Positions 18,628 to 27,561 of a stretch of 64,000 nt of DNA are shown here, in pieces. A program made the translations under genes and the position numbers. The stretch spans positions 423,832 through 487,831 of the forward strand of contig NZ_JABUNR010000001.1 of the NCBI RefSeq assembly GCF_013343715.1, in the 5' to 3' direction. The DNA comes from Mesobacillus harenae. GTDB taxonomy: Bacteria > Bacillota > Bacilli > Bacillales > Cytobacillaceae. Within the stretch, counting starts at the first letter, position 1; the number at the start of each line of letters is the position of its first letter. The notes beneath the pieces are model-generated. The model was not told where the DNA came from. It saw nothing but the letters and a program-made list of their open reading frames with translations, and did not search any database.

Positions 18628-19785
18628 TTGACATTTTTACCAGCTCCACATGGAGGAAAGCTCATCAACGCTTTTGACCCTATTTACGATATTAGCGAAA
18701 TTGAAAAAGAGCTGGAAATTGATGCGATTGCTTTAAGCGATCTGGAACTGATCGGTGTTGGACTATTCAGCCCGCTGACTGGATTTCTAGGAAAATCCGA
18801 TTATGAGACTGTTGTATCAAGCATGCGCTTATCGGATAACACAGTATGGCCCATTCCTGTGACTCTGCCAGTTTCATTTGAAACCGCTGCGGGCCTTAGG
18901 AAAGGGGAGAAAATTAAGCTCGCCCACAAGAACCAGGTTTACGGGGTGATCACAGTTTCGGAATGGTACGAACCAGATCTGGATAAAGAAGCGGCTGAAG
19001 TCTATAAAACTCAAGATCTTGCTCATCCTGGGGTGAAGCGGCTTTATGAGAGGGGGCCAGTTTATGTAGCTGGAGAAGTAACTCTTGTAAAAAGACCTGA
19101 AAAAGGAATTTTCGGAGCTGTATGGTTTGAGCCCAGTAAAACACGGTCTATTTTTGAGGCGAAGGGCTGGAAAACAGTCGTTGGTTTTCAAACTCGAAAT
19201 CCAATCCACAGAGCCCATGAGTACATTCAAAAGGCAGCTTTGGAGACTGTGGATGGTTTGTTCGTCAACCCTCTTATTGGGGAAACAAAGGCAGATGATA
19301 TTCCTGCCGATGTCAGGCTGAAAAGCTATCAGGTTTTACTGGAAAACTACTATCCTGCGGAACATGTGCAGCTTGGGGTGTATCCTGCAGCGATGCGCTA
19401 TGCGGGACCAAGAGAAGCCATCTTTCATGCGATTGCCCGGAAAAACTTTGGCTGCACTCATTTTATTGTGGGCCGGGATCATGCAGGTGTTGGAAACTAC
19501 TATGGAACCTACGATGCCCAATACATTTTTAGCGAGTTTACCGAAGAGGAGCTGGGCATTAAGCCGCTGTTTTTTGAACACAGCTTTTATTGCAATAAAT
19601 GTGAAGGAATGGCCTCTGCTAAAACTTGCCCGCATGGCAAGTCGGACCGGGTAATCCTGTCAGGAACAAAGGTAAGAGAATTGCTGCGCGCAGGTGAGCT
19701 GCCGCCTTCAACCTTTAGCAGGAAGGAAGTTGTTGAAGTACTAATTGAAGGAGTGCGGGAGACAGTGGCACCAGGAATTAGGTAG
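18628..19785 (+). CDS. sat: Sulfate adenylyltransferase (ATP sulfurylase) Sat
   Basis: Forms adenylyl sulfate (APS) from ATP and sulfate. 385 aa single-domain bacterial enzyme with APHGG near the start, the catalytic [13 protein letters not shown], the GRDHAGVG motif and a zinc-type Cys group ([18 protein letters not shown]). No kinase domain is fused; CysC is separate and next. The TTG at 18628 is spaced properly from AAGAAAGG; another TTG at 18619 touches that site. Confidence 0.95.
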   Translation: MTFLPAPHGGKLINAFDPIYDISEIEKELEIDAIALSDLELIGVGLFSPLTGFLGKSDYETVVSSMRLSDNTVWPIPVTLPVSFETAAGLRKGEKIKLAHKNQVYGVITVSEWYEPDLDKEAAEVYKTQDLAHPGVKRLYERGPVYVAGEVTLVKRPEKGIFGAVWFEPSKTRSIFEAKGWKTVVGFQTRNPIHRAHEYIQKAALETVDGLFVNPLIGETKADDIPADVRLKSYQVLLENYYPAEHVQLGVYPAAMRYAGPREAIFHAIARKNFGCTHFIVGRDHAGVGNYYGTYDAQYIFSEFTEEELGIKPLFFEHSFYCNKCEGMASAKTCPHGKSDRVILSGTKVRELLRAGELPPSTFSRKEVVEVLIEGVRETVAPGIR

Positions 19786-19876
19786 GTAACGAGAACCACG
19801 TTATCAAGGGCGAAAGCACTCCCTGATAGAAGGAAGCATGCAGCATACTTGGATTATTTGTGAAGGAGGAAGTTGT

Positions 19877-20476
19877 ATGACAAAAGAAGCCAATATTACC
19901 TGGCATGAATCAACAATTTCAAAGCTCGACCGACGTTTGCAGAATGGACACGGAAGCTGCACGCTATGGTTTACAGGTTTGTCTGGCTCGGGGAAATCGA
20001 CGATAGCAAATGCCGTTTCAAATGAATTGTATAGGCAGGGGATCAACGAATATGTACTTGACGGGGATAACATCCGCCATGGTTTAAATGGGGATCTGGG
20101 CTTTTCTGAATATGAGCGGACTGAAAATATCCGGCGGATCGGAGAAGTAGCCAAACTGTTTGTCGACAGCGGTAAAGTGATAACTACAGCGTTTATCTCA
20201 CCTTTCAGCTCAGATCGAGAAAAGGTGAGAGACTTGTTCGAAGAGGGGGAGTTTATAGAAGTATTCGTCAGCTGCCCTCTCGAAGAATGTGAACGGCGTG
20301 ATCCAAAACAGCTTTATCAAAAAGCTCGCCGCGGTGAAATAAAAAATTTTACAGGCATAGATTCACCGTATGAACGGCCGACAAGCCCGGAAATCACCAT
20401 TCAGACTGATTTGCTGACTGTTGAAGAAGCAGTCGAAAAGGTTTTTGAGTATCTTCGAAATAAAAACATAATTTAG
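19877..20476 (+). CDS. cysC: Adenylyl-sulfate kinase CysC
   Basis: Phosphorylates APS to PAPS. 199 aa P-loop kinase: GLSGSGKST (residues 34-42), LDGDNIRHGLNGDLGFS and the FISPFSSDR loop are all present, so it should be active. AGGAGG lies 6-8 nt before the ATG; an upstream in-frame ATG at 19838 is less well placed. It lies between sat and the sulfite reductase gene. Confidence 0.93.
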   Translation: MTKEANITWHESTISKLDRRLQNGHGSCTLWFTGLSGSGKSTIANAVSNELYRQGINEYVLDGDNIRHGLNGDLGFSEYERTENIRRIGEVAKLFVDSGKVITTAFISPFSSDREKVRDLFEEGEFIEVFVSCPLEECERRDPKQLYQKARRGEIKNFTGIDSPYERPTSPEITIQTDLLTVEEAVEKVFEYLRNKNII

Positions 20477-20486
20477 GGGGGTTAAC

Positions 20487-22118
20487 ATGGCATATGTAAA
20501 GCACTGGGCCAATAATGAGAAACTGAACAAAACTGAAAAAGCGAAGTTGGTTAAAGATGGCCTTCGTGTTATCGAGGATATTCCATATTATGCTGAACAC
20601 GGATTTGACTCGATTCCACAAGATCAATGGGACCTTTTTAAATGGGCAGGACTGTACCTGCAGCGGCCCAAAGAGGCTGGCTATTTTATGATGCGCGTGA
20701 ATATTCCATCCGGCATTTTAACCAATCCGCAGGTAAGAGTTCTTGCTGGTATCGCGAAGGATTATGGACGCGGAGTGTTTGACATTACTACCCGCCAGGC
20801 AATCCAGTTCCATTGGCTTGAAATTCACCAGATTCCTGACATTTTTAACCGCTTGGAAGCTGTGGGGCTTTCTAGTGCTGGGGCATGTGGGGATATTACC
20901 CGCACAATCGTCGGCAACCCGATTGCTGGTCTCGATCCAAACGAATTGTTCGACACCTCCCCTATCGTGAAAGAGGTGTACGACTATTTTCAAAGAAATG
21001 AAGACTTTTCAAATTTGCCAAGAAAATATAAGGTTTCCATCAGTGCTAATATTCATAATGCTTCCAATGCGGAGATAAACTGTGTCTCGTTTACTCCTGC
21101 AACAAAGAATATCGATGGAGAACGAAAGAATGGATTTCATTTGAAGGTTGGCGGCGGTTTATCGGCTCGTCCCTTCCTAGCCCAGACAGTTGATGTTTTT
21201 ATCGAGCCAGAACGCACATTGGAGATCGCTATTGCGGTGACAACAATATTCCGGGATTTTGGGTATCGTGAAAAGCGGCATCTTGCACGGCTTAAATTCC
21301 TTATCGCTGATTGGGGTGTAGAAAAGTTCAAAGAACAGCTTGAGGAATATACTGGAACTCTTCCCACAAAAGGCGAAGAGCCAGAAGGTGAATGGAATGC
21401 AGGTTACTTTTACGGTGTTCATAACCAAAAGCAAGCAGGGCTGAATTTCCTTGGCTTTAATGTCCCAGTTGGCCGGCTGGATGCTGATGAGGTGTTTGAA
21501 CTCGCTCGGATTTCGGCCAAATATGGAAACGGTGAGCTGCGAACGTGCAATTCTCAGAATCTTATCATCCCGAATGTCCCTAAGGAAAATGTTGAGGCAC
21601 TTCTCTTCGAGCCAATATTTGAGCGAATTACTATTAACCCTAACTCCTTCCTTGGCCATGCGGTGTCCTGCACAGGAATCGAATATTGCAATCTCGCCCT
21701 AGTAGAAACAAAACAGCGGATGAGGGTGATTGCCGAGGATCTTGATAAAAGAATTAGCTTGGATGTGCCGGTCCGCATGCATATGGTCGGATGCCCAAAT
21801 TCCTGCGGACAGAGGCAAATTGCTGACATCGGCTTACAGGGGATTCAGGTTCGAAACAAAAATAAGGAAATGATTGAAGCTTATGAAATTTATGTGGGCG
21901 GCACATTGAACAATGGAGGCCAGTTCAATCAGAAGTTGAAAGGGAAAATCCCAGCAGAAAGGCTGACCGATATTCTTGAAAACGTACTGGTCTATTTTAA
22001 AGCTGAAAAAATAACTGGAGAGTCATTCTTTCAGTTTGTCGAGCGTACTGGGCTGGAACCCCTTCAAATTGCTGTGAATTCTTTTCTGGAAAGAGATGCA
22101 CATGGCGTATCTATATAG
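20487..22118 (+). CDS. Ferredoxin-type sulfite (or nitrite) reductase, siroheme/[4Fe-4S]
   Basis: Six-electron reduction of sulfite to sulfide. 543 aa with the duplicated nitrite/sulfite reductase ferredoxin-like halves. The cluster-siroheme site is CTGIEYC (C-x5-C) and then GCPNSC (C-x3-C) about residues 392-436, and TRQAIQFHWL is the anion/siroheme Arg region. The single-chain build points to a ferredoxin-dependent enzyme rather than the NADPH CysJI pair. Sulfite is favoured over nitrite only because the gene sits between cysC and the siroheme genes. GGGGGG precedes the ATG. Confidence 0.88.
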   Translation: MAYVKHWANNEKLNKTEKAKLVKDGLRVIEDIPYYAEHGFDSIPQDQWDLFKWAGLYLQRPKEAGYFMMRVNIPSGILTNPQVRVLAGIAKDYGRGVFDITTRQAIQFHWLEIHQIPDIFNRLEAVGLSSAGACGDITRTIVGNPIAGLDPNELFDTSPIVKEVYDYFQRNEDFSNLPRKYKVSISANIHNASNAEINCVSFTPATKNIDGERKNGFHLKVGGGLSARPFLAQTVDVFIEPERTLEIAIAVTTIFRDFGYREKRHLARLKFLIADWGVEKFKEQLEEYTGTLPTKGEEPEGEWNAGYFYGVHNQKQAGLNFLGFNVPVGRLDADEVFELARISAKYGNGELRTCNSQNLIIPNVPKENVEALLFEPIFERITINPNSFLGHAVSCTGIEYCNLALVETKQRMRVIAEDLDKRISLDVPVRMHMVGCPNSCGQRQIADIGLQGIQVRNKNKEMIEAYEIYVGGTLNNGGQFNQKLKGKIPAERLTDILENVLVYFKAEKITGESFFQFVERTGLEPLQIAVNSFLERDAHGVSI

Positions 22119-22320
22119 ATTTGAAGTGACTCTCACTAACAAGGAGATTACAGCAGTGGTTTATGCGGACAATGATGATTTAGCCTTCAATCATTTGGAT
22201 GTGGAACTGGAAAAGTTCTATCTCCAAAAGCCGGATATAAAAGAAACAACTTTACGCGAGAAAAAGCGGGTTGTAAAAAATAGCGGATTTATCATTGATG
22301 AAGATGAGAAAGGGTGGTAG
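22102..22320 (+). CDS. DUF3906 family small protein
   Basis: 72 aa, starting MAYLYRFEVTL and rich in charged residues; it looks like a small alpha/beta domain with no metal motif. It matches the DUF3906 family of Bacillaceae, usually found in sulfite/nitrite reductase neighbourhoods. The gene overlaps the reductase stop by 17 bp and is itself overlapped by the region upstream of cobA, so it is translated within the operon. A role as a helper of the reductase or of siroheme delivery is inference. ATG 22102 is favoured over ATG 22096 by spacing to GGAAAGAG. Confidence 0.7.
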   Translation: MAYLYRFEVTLTNKEITAVVYADNDDLAFNHLDVELEKFYLQKPDIKETTLREKKRVVKNSGFIIDEDEKGW

Positions 22321-22324
22321 CGCA

Positions 22325-23101
22325 ATGGTTGGCAAAGTCTACTTGGTAGGAGCAGGTCCTGGTGATCCAGATTTAATAACAGTAAAAGCATTACGATACT
22401 TGAAGCAAGCCGATGTTATTCTTTATGATAGGCTGGTCAACCCAGAGCTGTTGGAGCACGCTAAAGAAGGCACTCAGCTAGTATACTGCGGCAAGCTTCC
22501 CCATTACCACACAATGAAGCAAGAAACGATTAATCATTTCCTTGTTAAATATGCAAAAAAGGGCCATACGGTCGTCAGGTTAAAAGGTGGAGACCCGTTC
22601 GTGTTTGGACGAGGGGGAGAAGAGGCTGAGGAGTGTGCTAAACACGATATCCCATTTGAAATTGTCCCAGGAATCACAGCTGGAATTGCGGCTAGCGCCT
22701 ATGCTGGAATTCCAGTTACTCACCGGACGTTGAGCAAGAGCTTTGCTTTTATAACTGGACACCAGGCAGGCGACGAAGCGGCTGATCATCAATGGGCCCA
22801 TTTGGCTAAAGCGGTTGATACCATTTGTGTCTATATGGGAGTGTCTCATTTGCCAAACATCACGAAGAATTTAATTCAAAGTGGCAAACCTTCAAGTACA
22901 CCAATTGCTTTGGTCCAGTGGGGAACCTTAAGTGAGCAAAAAACAGTTGTTGGTACGCTCGAAACGATTGAAGCAATAGTGCGTAAAGCGAACATTTCGA
23001 ATCCTAGTATGATTGTAATCGGAGAGGTTGTAAGCCTGCACCATAAGCTAAATTGGTTTGATAAAGAAATTGTCCCGCAGCTTCCAGTTGTCCATGGATA
23101 A
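22325..23101 (+). CDS. cobA: Uroporphyrinogen-III C-methyltransferase (SUMT/CobA)
   Basis: Methylates uroporphyrinogen III twice with SAM to precorrin-2. 258 aa single-domain enzyme with VYLVGAGPGDPDLITVKA at the N-terminus, VRLKGGDPFVFGRGGEEAE and the VVPGITAG-like EIVPGITAGIAASAYAGIP region. AAAGGGTGG precedes the ATG. With sirB and sirC behind it, this completes siroheme synthesis inside the sulfate-assimilation operon. Confidence 0.94.
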   Translation: MVGKVYLVGAGPGDPDLITVKALRYLKQADVILYDRLVNPELLEHAKEGTQLVYCGKLPHYHTMKQETINHFLVKYAKKGHTVVRLKGGDPFVFGRGGEEAEECAKHDIPFEIVPGITAGIAASAYAGIPVTHRTLSKSFAFITGHQAGDEAADHQWAHLAKAVDTICVYMGVSHLPNITKNLIQSGKPSSTPIALVQWGTLSEQKTVVGTLETIEAIVRKANISNPSMIVIGEVVSLHHKLNWFDKEIVPQLPVVHG

Positions 23102-23122
23102 TTGAATAGGAGGGAGTCCAAC

Positions 23123-23875
23123 ATGAGAGCGGTCCTTTTTATTGGCCATGGTAGCCGTTCGAAAAAGGGTGCAAATGAGGCAAGATCCTTTTTCCAAAGA
23201 GTCAAGAAACGAATCGATGTCCCAATCCAGGAGCTTAGTTTTCTGGAACTAGCCGACCCGCTTATTGAGGAAGGCTTCAATAGATGTGTGAAAAAAGGAG
23301 CATTGGAGATTACCGTTATTCCTTTGTTTCTGCTGGCCGCAGGCCATATAAAACATGATATTCCGCGAATTCTGGAGTCAGTTTGTAAAAGGTATCCTCA
23401 TATTAAAGTAACGGTCGAAAACCCATATGGTACCGATGAAAGAATTATTGATGGATTAACCGAAATGGTCCAGAGTAATCCGGCGGGTTTTAACTTGAAG
23501 GATTCTCTTTTAATTGTAGGGAGAGGAAGCAGTGATCAAGCTATTCATCGTGACTTCGCAAAAATTGCTAAAGGCATCCAAAGCCGGCTGGGAATGGAAC
23601 ATATTTCGGTTTGCTATTTAGCAGCAGCAGAACCAAAGCTCACTGAAGGTTTAGAAAAAATTTCAGAAAAAGCAGCTAATCGGGTTATCGTCATTCCTTA
23701 CTTGTTATTTCCAGGCGTTCTTTTAAATGAAGTAAGCCAAATGGTTCAAAAACGCAAGAGTCAGGGTCAGGAAATTATTCATACAGGACCGCTCAGCGAG
23801 CAAACAGTCTTTGAAGATATTCTAATCCAGCGAGTGACCAAAAAGGAGGCCGAGTATGCAGCCGCTCATAATTAA
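23123..23875 (+). CDS. sirB: Sirohydrochlorin ferrochelatase SirB (CbiX family), copy 2
   Basis: 250 aa chelatase with FIGHGSR (His9) and AAGHIKHDIP (His75), and the second-half LLIVGRGSSDQ. Same role as the copy at 508. AGGAGGGAG lies ahead of the ATG at 23123; an in-frame TTG at 23102 lies upstream of that site and is rejected. Its 3' end overlaps sirC by 20 bp. Confidence 0.9.
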   Translation: MRAVLFIGHGSRSKKGANEARSFFQRVKKRIDVPIQELSFLELADPLIEEGFNRCVKKGALEITVIPLFLLAAGHIKHDIPRILESVCKRYPHIKVTVENPYGTDERIIDGLTEMVQSNPAGFNLKDSLLIVGRGSSDQAIHRDFAKIAKGIQSRLGMEHISVCYLAAAEPKLTEGLEKISEKAANRVIVIPYLLFPGVLLNEVSQMVQKRKSQGQEIIHTGPLSEQTVFEDILIQRVTKKEAEYAAAHN

Positions 23876-24515
23876 CCTAGCTGGAAAAAGGGTGGTTATT
23901 GCCGGCGGCGGTCGGATTGCAGCCAGAAAAGCGAAAGTACTGGAAGCAGAACAAGCTAAAATTACTTTTGTTGCTCCAGAATTCTCAGAAGAGGTCCTCA
24001 AGCTGACCCGGGAAAAAGGTTACATTCTTATAAAACGGTATGCAGAGCCAGCTGATTTTACGAGCGCCATGCTCGTTATTCTCGCAACAAATGACCGTGC
24101 AGCAAACGGTACGCTAGCCCAAGCACTTCCAGATAATCAGCTTGTCTGTGTCGTGGATGAATCAGGAGAAGGTAATGTGACATTTCCGGCGACTGTCCGC
24201 AGAGGACATCTGCAAATTGCTATAACTTCCAATGCTTCAAGTCCAAAGCTGACTCGAAAGCTAAAGCTTGAACTTGAAAGACAGTTTGATGAATCGTGGG
24301 ATTCCTATACGTTATTCCTTAGCCGATGCCGAGATAGGATAAAGAAACTAGAGATCCCCTTTGATAAAAAAAATGAACTTATAGGGAGTTTGCTAGACGA
24401 AAAGTATCGATTAGATGCTGAAGCCCAATTGGAAAAATGGCGAGAGCTCGATCAGCTGGGCATGAGGAAGCAGTTGATGCAGGGAGCCCAAGATAAGGAT
24501 GGAGGGGGAGTATAG
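23856..24515 (+). CDS. sirC: Precorrin-2 dehydrogenase SirC, copy 2
   Basis: 219 aa, with the Rossmann motif VVIAGGGRIAARKA, ILATNDRAANG and ITSNASSPKLTRKLK. Oxidises precorrin-2 for siroheme. AAAGGAGG sits before ATG 23856, inside the end of sirB, so the pair is coupled. Paralogous to the gene at 1232, with similar domain limits but clearly diverged sequence. Confidence 0.9.
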   Translation: MQPLIINLAGKRVVIAGGGRIAARKAKVLEAEQAKITFVAPEFSEEVLKLTREKGYILIKRYAEPADFTSAMLVILATNDRAANGTLAQALPDNQLVCVVDESGEGNVTFPATVRRGHLQIAITSNASSPKLTRKLKLELERQFDESWDSYTLFLSRCRDRIKKLEIPFDKKNELIGSLLDEKYRLDAEAQLEKWRELDQLGMRKQLMQGAQDKDGGGV

Positions 24516-25214
24516 ATGAGCATCGTAAAAGAGAAGGTAGTCATTATTACCGGGGCTGGAAGCGGACTGGGGAAGGAAATGGCTTTGGTTTTTGCAAAGG
24601 CAGGAGCGAGTCTAGTCTTATGCGAACGATCTTATAAAAGCCTTGAACCAGTTGAAGCTATTATTAAAAGTGAATTTGGTGTCCAGGTTCTCTCCATTGG
24701 TGCAGATGTATCAACAGAATCTGACGTCAAAATGATCTTCAAGACTGCTTTTACAAAATTCCAGAGAGTTGATCTTTTAATTAACAATGCAGCTGTTTTT
24801 CAGCAATATAACTTAATAGACAGTCCATTGGATTCATGGGAATACCAATTCAATAATAACGCCACTAGCGTATTTTTAATGATAAGGGAATGTCTTCCGA
24901 TTATGAGAAAGCAAAAATCTGGTCATATCATTAATATAACCTCTGGTTTAGCCAGAGAAGGTGCGGCTGGGTTTGGTGCTTATGCAGCAAGTAAGGCCGC
25001 AATTGAAGCTTTATCATTTAGTGTAAAGGATGAAGAACATAAAAATGGGATTAAAGTGGATGTGTTTAATCCGGGAGTTATGAAAACCAACTTAGCGACG
25101 ATAGGCGATGATCCTGCAAACGTGGCTCCTCTTATAATTAGCCTTGTTCAATTAGCCTCTACCAGCGATAATCGAGTTATTCAAGTCGAGGAATTTTCTC
25201 TTAACGTTAATTAA
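24516..25214 (+). CDS. SDR family oxidoreductase at the end of the cys operon
   Basis: 232 aa classical short-chain dehydrogenase: TGAGSGLGKEMA binds the nucleotide, NNAAVF is present, and YAASKAA holds the catalytic Tyr-Lys with an upstream Ser in INITSG. The substrate is unknown. The gene starts immediately after the sirC stop with GGAGGGGG upstream, so it is co-transcribed. No SDR is required for siroheme or sulfide synthesis, so either it acts on a linked metabolite or it is a passenger gene. Confidence 0.82.
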   Translation: MSIVKEKVVIITGAGSGLGKEMALVFAKAGASLVLCERSYKSLEPVEAIIKSEFGVQVLSIGADVSTESDVKMIFKTAFTKFQRVDLLINNAAVFQQYNLIDSPLDSWEYQFNNNATSVFLMIRECLPIMRKQKSGHIINITSGLAREGAAGFGAYAASKAAIEALSFSVKDEEHKNGIKVDVFNPGVMKTNLATIGDDPANVAPLIISLVQLASTSDNRVIQVEEFSLNVN

Positions 25215-25257
25215 ATGCTTAGCATACTAAAAGATCATATGTATCGGTAAAAAAGAG

Positions 25258-25292
25258 AAAGCGTACATTTTATGTGCGCTTTCCCTTTTATT
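25258..25292. terminator. Bidirectional terminator between the SDR and YndM-like genes
   Basis: GAAAGCGTACAT and ATGTGCGCTTTC form the stem, with T-rich runs on both strands. It ends the cys operon and the convergent minus-strand gene. Confidence 0.75.
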
Positions 25293-25331
25293 TATATATG
25301 TGATTTTTCTTTTGGGTAGCTCAGCGTCTAT

Positions 25332-25787
25332 CTATTCATGGTCTTTAGGACTTCTAACGTCTGGTTTGACCGGCCTTAATTCTTCCGAAAGTTCGGTCAG
25401 GAAGTCATGCCTAAGTCTTTGGCGCTGCTGATAGCCTGTTTCAACAGGATTTGTATCTCGAACGAATGGATGATACAAAGCTTCAAACACGGTTATCCCT
25501 ATTGCTCCAAGAAGGGTAACTGAGAAAAGATTATCAATAAAGGCTAGATTGCTGCCCATAAACCAGATAACTAAAAATGCTAATCCAAGGTCAGCTGCGG
25601 AAGCAGTCATATTATTCGTTTTCGGCAAAATAAATAGATCACCAACTACATAGCCAAGCATGCTTAAGACGGCGGTGATTAACAGGACCTCAGCGAAACC
25701 AAAATTATAAATTAGCCCAAGAATGAAACCTAAAACAATAAATGTAGAGAAAAGCTTTACGGAAAATGCTAACAGATGCCGCATCAT
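25332..25787 (-). CDS. YndM family (DUF2512) membrane protein
   Basis: About 151 aa with four hydrophobic segments in the first 100 residues (FSTFIVLGFILGLIYNF, VLLITAVLSMLGYVVGDL, LGLAFLVIWFMG, a fourth near 85-100) and a polar tail RQRLRHDFLTELSEELRPVKPDV, a pattern of the DUF2512/YndM family of Bacillus. Function unknown. AAAGGAGG precedes two adjacent ATGs (25787 and 25784); a GTG at 25793 lies within the ribosome site. Confidence 0.75.
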   Translation of the reverse strand: MMRHLLAFSVKLFSTFIVLGFILGLIYNFGFAEVLLITAVLSMLGYVVGDLFILPKTNNMTASAADLGLAFLVIWFMGSNLAFIDNLFSVTLLGAIGITVFEALYHPFVRDTNPVETGYQQRQRLRHDFLTELSEELRPVKPDVRSPKDHE

Positions 25788-25952
25788 CTTCACCTCCTTT
25801 TTAATTAGTTTGACTTTTTTTCAGACAAACATACCATAGGACGCTGCAAACCAGGAAGATTTCTAATAAGTGGAAGAATTTTTTACGGTTAGCTTTTTAA
25901 GGAGGGGGAAGAGACAACAAGAAGTGAGGAAGGGAGAGTACTCAAAACTAGA

Positions 25953-26369
25953 ATGATATCCACGATATTAATTGTTTTAACTATTTTATTTATTTTGGCC
26001 AATCTTTATTCTTTTTTTACGAATGGTTCTTATAAGAAGAGCAGCTTTAACTCTTCGCTTTTTTTACAGCTCTTTATCAATTTAGTTGGGATTGGTTTAG
26101 GGTTTGCGTTTCTATATTATTTGCTGTCTTTGAACAATGTTATCTTAAGAGTAAGTTCCCCTACGGGAGAGCCTGTGGAACCAACAGTTTCAAATTTACT
26201 TTATTTTAGCGGAGTAACGCTATTGTCGATCGGATATGGAGATTATGTACCTGTTGGCGGGGTAAGATTCTTTGCTATTATGGAATCAGCTATTGGGGTT
26301 TTGCTTCCGTCAGCTTATTTTATGAAAGCATTGGGAAGCAGTAATCATGAAAGAGACGAAGAGAATTAA
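25953..26369 (+). CDS. Two-helix potassium channel family protein
   Basis: 138 aa: a first membrane helix (about 3-18), a second segment (about 40-65), then the pore region with TLLSIGYGDYVPVG, which contains the K+ selectivity filter GYGD, and a last helix. This is a minimal K+ channel pore of the ion_trans_2 type with no regulatory RCK domain, so gating is unclear. The short C-terminus is NHERDEEN. The ribosome site (AGGAAGGGAGAG) is somewhat far from the ATG. Confidence 0.8.
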   Translation: MISTILIVLTILFILANLYSFFTNGSYKKSSFNSSLFLQLFINLVGIGLGFAFLYYLLSLNNVILRVSSPTGEPVEPTVSNLLYFSGVTLLSIGYGDYVPVGGVRFFAIMESAIGVLLPSAYFMKALGSSNHERDEEN

Positions 26370-26377
26370 TCAGTATC

Positions 26378-26411
26378 AAAAAGAGCCCTTCCAAGTGGAA
26401 GAGGCTCTAAT
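26378..26411 (-). terminator. Terminator of the cyd operon
   Basis: AGAGCCTCTTCC and GGAAGGGCTCT on the minus strand are followed by TTTTT; the hairpin also lies just after the plus-strand K+ channel gene. Confidence 0.75.
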
Positions 26412-26425
26412 TTGTGCTCTAGCTG

Positions 26426-26524
26426 TTATTTTACAGAGTTATCCTTTGGTGCCAGCCAAAAGGCAGCTGCGATCGAGGCAATGACTGTGAGAATAGGTGC
26501 GTAAAAAATCAGGAAATCGTTCAT
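26426..26524 (-). CDS. cydS: Cytochrome bd oxidase small subunit CydS
   Basis: 32 aa: MNDFLIFYAPILTVIASIAAAF, then a short polar end (LAPKDNSVK). It is a single-pass hydrophobic peptide with the FLI.YAP start of the Geobacillus CydS subunit, which sits beside CydA in the bd oxidase. AGGAGG precedes the ATG, and the gene is 11 bp after cydB. It is not found by usual length cut-offs. Expected in the cytoplasmic membrane as the third subunit of the complex. Confidence 0.85.
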   Translation of the reverse strand: MNDFLIFYAPILTVIASIAAAFWLAPKDNSVK

Positions 26525-26535
26525 TGTGTTTCCTC

Positions 26536-27561
26536 CTATGCAAAATCATTTCGTTTTCCTTCTACATAGTCCTTGTTGAACAAGAACAGTTTTAACAGAA
26601 GAAATAGTGATGGAATAAGCAAACCGAGACCTGCAATGAAGGCGATGATTAGAGCTATAGCCATCGCTTCATTTGTAAAGCTGTCATAAATAGTCAGAAA
26701 TGGATAGAGCAAATAAGGTAGATGAGACATGCCATAGGCGAAGAAAGCCAGGAAAAACTGGCCTGATAATAACCCAAATGCTAATCCGTATCGCTTCCGT
26801 TTGGAAATTAAATAGACAGTGCCGGCAAACAGAAGAAAAGAAAGGCCAAACAGCCACCATAAATCAATTAAACGCTCAAAATGCTCAGGGTTATGATACC
26901 GCATTTCAACGATAATACCTGCGGCTGTGATTATTAAAGGAGCTGCCCAAATAAGTGCATATTTGCGCATCAGTTCTGTTGCAGGTTTATCCTTTGCTTT
27001 ATAAGCGTACCAGGTCAAAAATACCGCTGAAATATAGAGGACGGCCGTTAAGCTAAGGACAACAATGCTCCAGGTTAAAGGGCTTGTGAAGAGAGTCCAA
27101 TAATGGAGCACAGGGCCCGTGTCTTCCATAGTGACAAAGCCGCCTTCGGAAATTGTCAGGACAATGGACAGCGAGGCCGGAATAAACAGCCCTGACATGC
27201 CATAAAGGAACGCGAATCGCTTTTGCTTAAGTTCACCGTAAGTGGCAAATGCGTAGTACGAGCCGCGAATCGCAAGCAAAATGATGGCGATACTTCCAGG
27301 GATAAGCAAGGTGGTTCCGAAATAGTATGCTGTTTTCGGGAAAAAGCCGACAATTCCTACAAAAAAGAAGACAAGGAAAACATTCGTCACTTCCCAGACA
27401 GGGGACAAATAGCGTTTAATAATCTTGTTCAATATATGCTGCTTCCCTCTGAAGATACTGTAGGCGTTAAAAAAACCTGCTCCGAAATCAATGGATGCGA
27501 CAATCAAGTACCCAAACAGAAACAGCCACAATACTGAAATTCCGATTAGTTCAAGGGTCAT
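26536..27561 (-). CDS. cydB: Cytochrome bd ubiquinol oxidase subunit II CydB
   Basis: 341 aa polytopic protein. It begins MTLELIGISVLWLFLFGYLIVASIDFGAGFF, the usual CydB start, with about eight to nine membrane helices and the SPVWEVTNVFLVFFFVG segment typical of the Cyt_bd_oxida_II family. It partners CydA in the quinol-oxidising terminal oxidase. The start overlaps the cydA stop as ATGA. A high-affinity oxidase fits growth at low oxygen. Confidence 0.94.
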   Translation of the reverse strand: MTLELIGISVLWLFLFGYLIVASIDFGAGFFNAYSIFRGKQHILNKIIKRYLSPVWEVTNVFLVFFFVGIVGFFPKTAYYFGTTLLIPGSIAIILLAIRGSYYAFATYGELKQKRFAFLYGMSGLFIPASLSIVLTISEGGFVTMEDTGPVLHYWTLFTSPLTWSIVVLSLTAVLYISAVFLTWYAYKAKDKPATELMRKYALIWAAPLIITAAGIIVEMRYHNPEHFERLIDLWWLFGLSFLLFAGTVYLISKRKRYGLAFGLLSGQFFLAFFAYGMSHLPYLLYPFLTIYDSFTNEAMAIALIIAFIAGLGLLIPSLFLLLKLFLFNKDYVEGKRNDFA

